Below are positions 60,936-64,000 of a DNA stretch of 64,000 nucleotides, one piece after another; within the stretch, counting starts at the first letter, position 1, and each line of letters opens with the position of its first letter. Position numbers and translations under genes: made by a program. This DNA comes from Ferrimonas marina. GTDB lineage: Bacteria; Pseudomonadota; Gammaproteobacteria; Enterobacterales; Shewanellaceae. Location of the stretch: assembly GCF_900129905.1 (NCBI RefSeq), contig NZ_FQXG01000006.1, positions 206,580-270,579 on the forward strand. Reading direction: 5' to 3'. Below the pieces are notes generated by a model. The model did no database searches, was not told the DNA's origin, and worked only from the letters and a program-made list of their open reading frames with translations.

Positions 60936-63086
60936 TCAGCTCATCAGCGGCATCTGGGTACGATACTCGCCAGTGGCATCGGCAATGGCATTGACCACCG
61001 CCGGGGCGATCACCCCGGTGGCCGGTTCGCCCACCCCGGTGGGGGGCTCGGTGGAGGGCATGATGTGCACCGCGATCTCCGGCATATCCCGCATCCGCGC
61101 CACCTTGTGGTTGTTGAAGTTGCCCTGCTTAACCTTGCCATCGGCCAGCTCGAGCTTGGAGAACAGCACCTGGCCCAAGCCGAAGCCGATGCCGCCCTCC
61201 ATCTGCGCCGCCACCACGTCGGGATCGACCGCCAGGCCGCAATCCACCGCACAGGTGACCTTGTCGACCCTGACCTCGTTGCCATCGACGCTGACCTCGG
61301 CCACCAGCGCCACGTAGCTCTCGAAGGAGAAGTGCACCGCCACTCCCATGCCGCGGTTGGGGCCCAGATCCTTACCCCAGCCCGCTTTCTCCGCGGCCAG
61401 ATTGAGCACCGCGTCGTAGCGTGGGTTGGTGCCGTGGGCCAGACGGAAGGCCACCGCATCCTGGCCGGCTGTCCGGGCCAGGGCGTCCATGGTGACCTCC
61501 TTGGCCAGCGCGGTGTGGTTGTGCCCCACCGCGCGCCACCACAGCACCGGCACCTTATGGCTGTGGTTGTGCACTAGGATGTTGGTATTGGCGATGGCGT
61601 AGGGCAGGTCCACCGCCCCTTCGATGCTGGTGTGATCGATGCCATCGTGGATCATGAACTCGGCAAAGGGGGTGCCCTCGGTGACCCGCTTACCGGCGAT
61701 GTGCTGCTGCCAGGCCACCACCTTGCCCTCGCTGTCGACCCCGGCCTTAACCCGGTTGTAGTAGGCCGGGCGATACCAGCCTGCCCGGGTATCCACCTCG
61801 CGGGTGCGGATCATCTTCACCGGTCGGCCCGGGAACTGGCGGGCGATGTCGACGCACTCCATGCCATAGTCCCCGACAGGATTGGCTCGCCGGCCAAAGC
61901 TGCTGCCGGCGATCAATACGTTGACCTTGACCTGCTCCGGTTTCAGACCCAGCATCTGGGCCGCCCCCATCTGCTCCACCGTGGGCATCTGGAAGCCACT
62001 CCACAGCTCGCAGCCGTCCTTGTCGACCCGGGCCACGCAGTTCATCGGCTCCATGGTGGCGTGGCACAGGAAGGGGGTGGTGAACTCCAGCTCCACCGTC
62101 TTGGCGGCGGAGGCCATCGCCTTGTCGCTGTCGCCCTTCTGTTCGGCGATCAGCCCCTGCTGCTGGGTTAACCCCTTGAGCTCGGCGAACATGGCGTCGG
62201 TATCCAGCCGCTCTGCCTCGGCCTCATCCCAGCTGACCTTGACCTGGTCCAGTGCCTTCTTGGCCTGCCAGAAGCTGTCGGCCACCACCGCGACGCCATT
62301 GAAGAAGGTGACGACCCCGGCCACCCCGGGCATGGACTTGGCCTTCTCGCTGTCGACCTCCTTGACCTTGGCGCCGAAGCGGGGCGGATGGATCACCAGG
62401 GCGGTGAGCATCTCCGGCAGCTGCAGATCCATGGTGTAGACCGCAGCACCGGTGGTCTTGCCCAGGTCCAGCCGGCGCTGGGGCTTGCCGATGTAGATAA
62501 AGTCCTTGGTATCCTTCAGTGCCAGGCTGGCGGTCTCCGGGATCGCCTGGGACTGCGCCGCCTCGGCCAGTTCACCGTAGCTGAGGCTCTGCTCGCCGTT
62601 GTAGATCCGGCCCTGTTCGGTACGCAGGCTGCTGGCGGATACCCCCCAGCGCGCCGCGGCAGCGGCGAGCAGCATCTGCCGCATTGCGGCCCCCACCTGG
62701 CGCATCTGCAGGTAGGAGGAGGACAGGCCGGTGCTGCCGCCGGTGCCCTGCATCGGCCCCCACATCAGGTTGTTGTAGAGGGCGGCGTTACCCGGTGCCG
62801 GCTTGGCTTCAAGCTGATCCCAGGCGGCATCCAGCTCCTCCGCCACCAGCATGGCCAGGCCGGTGAAGGCCCCCTGGCCCATCTCCAGATGCTTGATCAG
62901 GATCTCCACCCGGTTGTCCGGATAGAGGGTGATGAAGGCGTTGGGGTCCCAGTTTTGTGGCTGCTCGCCACTGGGGGTTTCGGCCCGTGCCAGGGGCAGC
63001 TGCAGGCCCAGGACCAGGGCACCGCCGGTACCTCCCATCACCTGCAGGAAGCGGCGTCGGCTCAGGCCGGTGCGTCTAAACATCAT
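60936..63086 (-). CDS. Isoquinoline 1-oxidoreductase-type molybdopterin subunit (IorB-like)
   Basis: A 716-residue exported molybdoenzyme of the xanthine oxidase family. The Tat signal is LSRRRFLQVMGGTGGALVLG. Later segments KHLEMGQGAFTGLAMLVAEELD, GGSTGLSSSYLQMRQVGAAMRQMLL and GSSFGRRANPVGDYGMECV are typical of IorB-like subunits, with C-terminal GVGEPATGVIAPAVVNAIADATG. Substrate unknown; an aldehyde or N-heterocycle is plausible. It overlaps iorA by 11 bases with GGGAGG before ATG 63086. Confidence 0.9.
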   Translation of the reverse strand: MMFRRTGLSRRRFLQVMGGTGGALVLGLQLPLARAETPSGEQPQNWDPNAFITLYPDNRVEILIKHLEMGQGAFTGLAMLVAEELDAAWDQLEAKPAPGNAALYNNLMWGPMQGTGGSTGLSSSYLQMRQVGAAMRQMLLAAAAARWGVSASSLRTEQGRIYNGEQSLSYGELAEAAQSQAIPETASLALKDTKDFIYIGKPQRRLDLGKTTGAAVYTMDLQLPEMLTALVIHPPRFGAKVKEVDSEKAKSMPGVAGVVTFFNGVAVVADSFWQAKKALDQVKVSWDEAEAERLDTDAMFAELKGLTQQQGLIAEQKGDSDKAMASAAKTVELEFTTPFLCHATMEPMNCVARVDKDGCELWSGFQMPTVEQMGAAQMLGLKPEQVKVNVLIAGSSFGRRANPVGDYGMECVDIARQFPGRPVKMIRTREVDTRAGWYRPAYYNRVKAGVDSEGKVVAWQQHIAGKRVTEGTPFAEFMIHDGIDHTSIEGAVDLPYAIANTNILVHNHSHKVPVLWWRAVGHNHTALAKEVTMDALARTAGQDAVAFRLAHGTNPRYDAVLNLAAEKAGWGKDLGPNRGMGVAVHFSFESYVALVAEVSVDGNEVRVDKVTCAVDCGLAVDPDVVAAQMEGGIGFGLGQVLFSKLELADGKVKQGNFNNHKVARMRDMPEIAVHIMPSTEPPTGVGEPATGVIAPAVVNAIADATGEYRTQMPLMS

Positions 63087-63573
63087 GGGAACCTCCCGGG
63101 GCGGCTTGGGCGTTGCGTTTGAGCTGCTCGGCAGCCTGCTTGATGCCGCGGCGAACCCGCTCATAGGTGCCACAGCGGCAGATCACCCCGGACATGGCCT
63201 GATCGATCGCCTTGTCGTCCGGGTTGGGGTTCTTCATCAGCAGCGCGGTGGCGGCCATCACCTGGCCGCTTTGGCAATAGCCACATTGATGCACATTGGT
63301 GGCGTCCCAGACCGCGGTAACCGCCTGGCCCTCGGCCGACTGGTTGGCCTCAATGGTGGTGATGGTTTTGCCCTGGGCCGATTTGGCTCTAACCATACAG
63401 GCTCGACTGGCCTTGCCATCGATCAACACGGTACAGGCACCGCACTGGGCGATGCCGCAGCCGTACTTGGTGCCGGTCAGCTGCAACTCATCCCTGAGCA
63501 GCCAGAGCAGGGGAATGTCCTCGGCCGCGTCGACGGAACGCTCGGTGCCGTTGATGTTGAGGGTCATCTTCAT
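63076..63573 (-). CDS. 2Fe-2S subunit of the isoquinoline 1-oxidoreductase-type enzyme (IorA-like)
   Basis: A 165-residue electron-transfer subunit with a plant-type 2Fe-2S site GCGIAQCGACTVLIDGKASRAC (about 43-64) and the second 2Fe-2S cluster QCGYCQSGQ ... GVICRCGTYERV. It carries no signal, so would be exported bound to IorB. Start at 63573 fits the normal N-terminus NINGTERSVD. Confidence 0.93.
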   Translation of the reverse strand: MKMTLNINGTERSVDAAEDIPLLWLLRDELQLTGTKYGCGIAQCGACTVLIDGKASRACMVRAKSAQGKTITTIEANQSAEGQAVTAVWDATNVHQCGYCQSGQVMAATALLMKNPNPDDKAIDQAMSGVICRCGTYERVRRGIKQAAEQLKRNAQAAPGGSHDV

Positions 63574-63595
63574 GGTGAAGCTCCGTGGTTTGCCG

Positions 63596-64000
63596 TTATT
63601 GCGCCAGGAAGCGCTGCAGATCGGCGGGTTCGTCAATGTCGATGGCGGCCTGGCCCAGCTCAATGACTTGGGAGCGGGGCACCGACCGCAGCAGCGCCTG
63701 GGCACCGCGGTCGCCCTCCAGCGCCTGCAGTTGCGCCAGGCAGTGGCGGGGAAACAGGGCGGGCGCACCTTTGATACCAGCATAGCCACTGGCGACGATT
63801 TCGCCGGTGGCCTGGAAGCGTTGAGTCAGACGGTCGAAATGAGAGAGGGGGACGGCGGGTTGGTCCGCCAGGGCGATCAACACCCCGTCCCAGGGTTGGT
63901 CCGCCAGTTGGCGCAGCGCCGCGGCGATGCTGTGGCCCAGGCCCAGCTGGCTTTGCGGGCAGTGCAGCCAGGCGGCACCGGCCAGGTGGGGCAACAGCGC
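63596..64000 (-). CDS. MocA/MobA-like nucleotidyltransferase, partial
   Basis: Only the C-terminal 134 or so residues are inside the window. GLGHSIAAALRQL, DGVLIALADQPAVPLSHFDRL and GAPALFPRHCLAQLQALEGDRGAQALLR match MocA-type CTP:molybdopterin cytidylyltransferases, which make the MCD cofactor used by xanthine-oxidase-family enzymes. This is a different cofactor branch from MobA at 1870 and fits the adjacent iorAB. Confidence 0.88.
   Translation of the reverse strand, partial: ALLPHLAGAAWLHCPQSQLGLGHSIAAALRQLADQPWDGVLIALADQPAVPLSHFDRLTQRFQATGEIVASGYAGIKGAPALFPRHCLAQLQALEGDRGAQALLRSVPRSQVIELGQAAIDIDEPADLQRFLAQ

Overview
This 64 kb window looks like the chromosome of a marine, respiratory gammaproteobacterium of the Shewanella/Ferrimonas type (order Alteromonadales). 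DNA is GC-rich throughout, there are no transposases, phage genes, tRNAs or rRNAs, and the housekeeping blocks (rho-trxA / rhlB-gppA, ubiE-ubiJ-ubiB-tatABC-tatD-hemB) and the double fdhXABC formate dehydrogenase locus follow the order I associate with that group. The genus is inference.

Layout. 1-4636 (minus): one operon tupA-tupB-tupC-mobA-mobB/moeA fusion-moaA (cut by the window edge), tungstate uptake joined to molybdopterin cofactor synthesis. 4852-8559 (plus): an NtrC-type sigma54 response regulator, its kinase and a zinc-ribbon protein. 8596-10929 (minus): glycine-zipper lipoprotein-like protein, an excisionase-HTH/periplasmic-binding-like regulator and fdhD. 11162-19495 (plus): DUF3305, DUF3306, polyferredoxin, TorD-type chaperone, fdhX1, fdhA1, fdhB1, fdhC1. 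20666-25372 (plus): second copy fdhX2-A2-B2-C2. 25722-28936: two paralogous lipoproteins, DoxX protein, glutathionyl-hydroquinone reductase, YbaK-like protein. 29086-41505: chemotaxis receptor, ubiA, GNAT, fre, ubiD, TraF-like outer-membrane protein, rho, trxA, rhlB, short gppA. 41671-46839: cystine symporter, CoA-disulfide-reductase-like flavoprotein, two secreted proteins, hemB. 46922-52748 (minus): tatD, tatCBA, ubiB, ubiJ, ubiE. 52887-60825: lapG-lapD, arginase-family protein, rraA, PAP2 phosphatase, glycosyltransferase, DksA-like protein, SDR-DUF2867 protein. 60936-64000 (minus): an isoquinoline-1-oxidoreductase-type molybdoenzyme (two subunits) and a MocA-like nucleotidyltransferase cut by the window edge.

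How it fits together. The first 25 kb reads as one system: metal oxyanion uptake, cofactor assembly, FdhD sulfuration, chaperones, Tat-exported formate dehydrogenases and a two-component regulator. Three sequences with exact GG-N10-GC spacing (sigma54 -24/-12) stand before tupA, DUF3305 and the polyferredoxin gene, each with a related GGACAnnTTGnCC-type palindrome 60-115 bp upstream, suggesting that the adjacent sigma54 regulator controls the whole set.

The most unusual structure is at the 3' ends of both fdhC genes. The last ~47 bp of each gene are repeated downstream two or more times, separated by strong hairpins; nearly all differences among copies are synonymous, and each set carries the residues of its own fdhC. 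I know of no described element of this kind.
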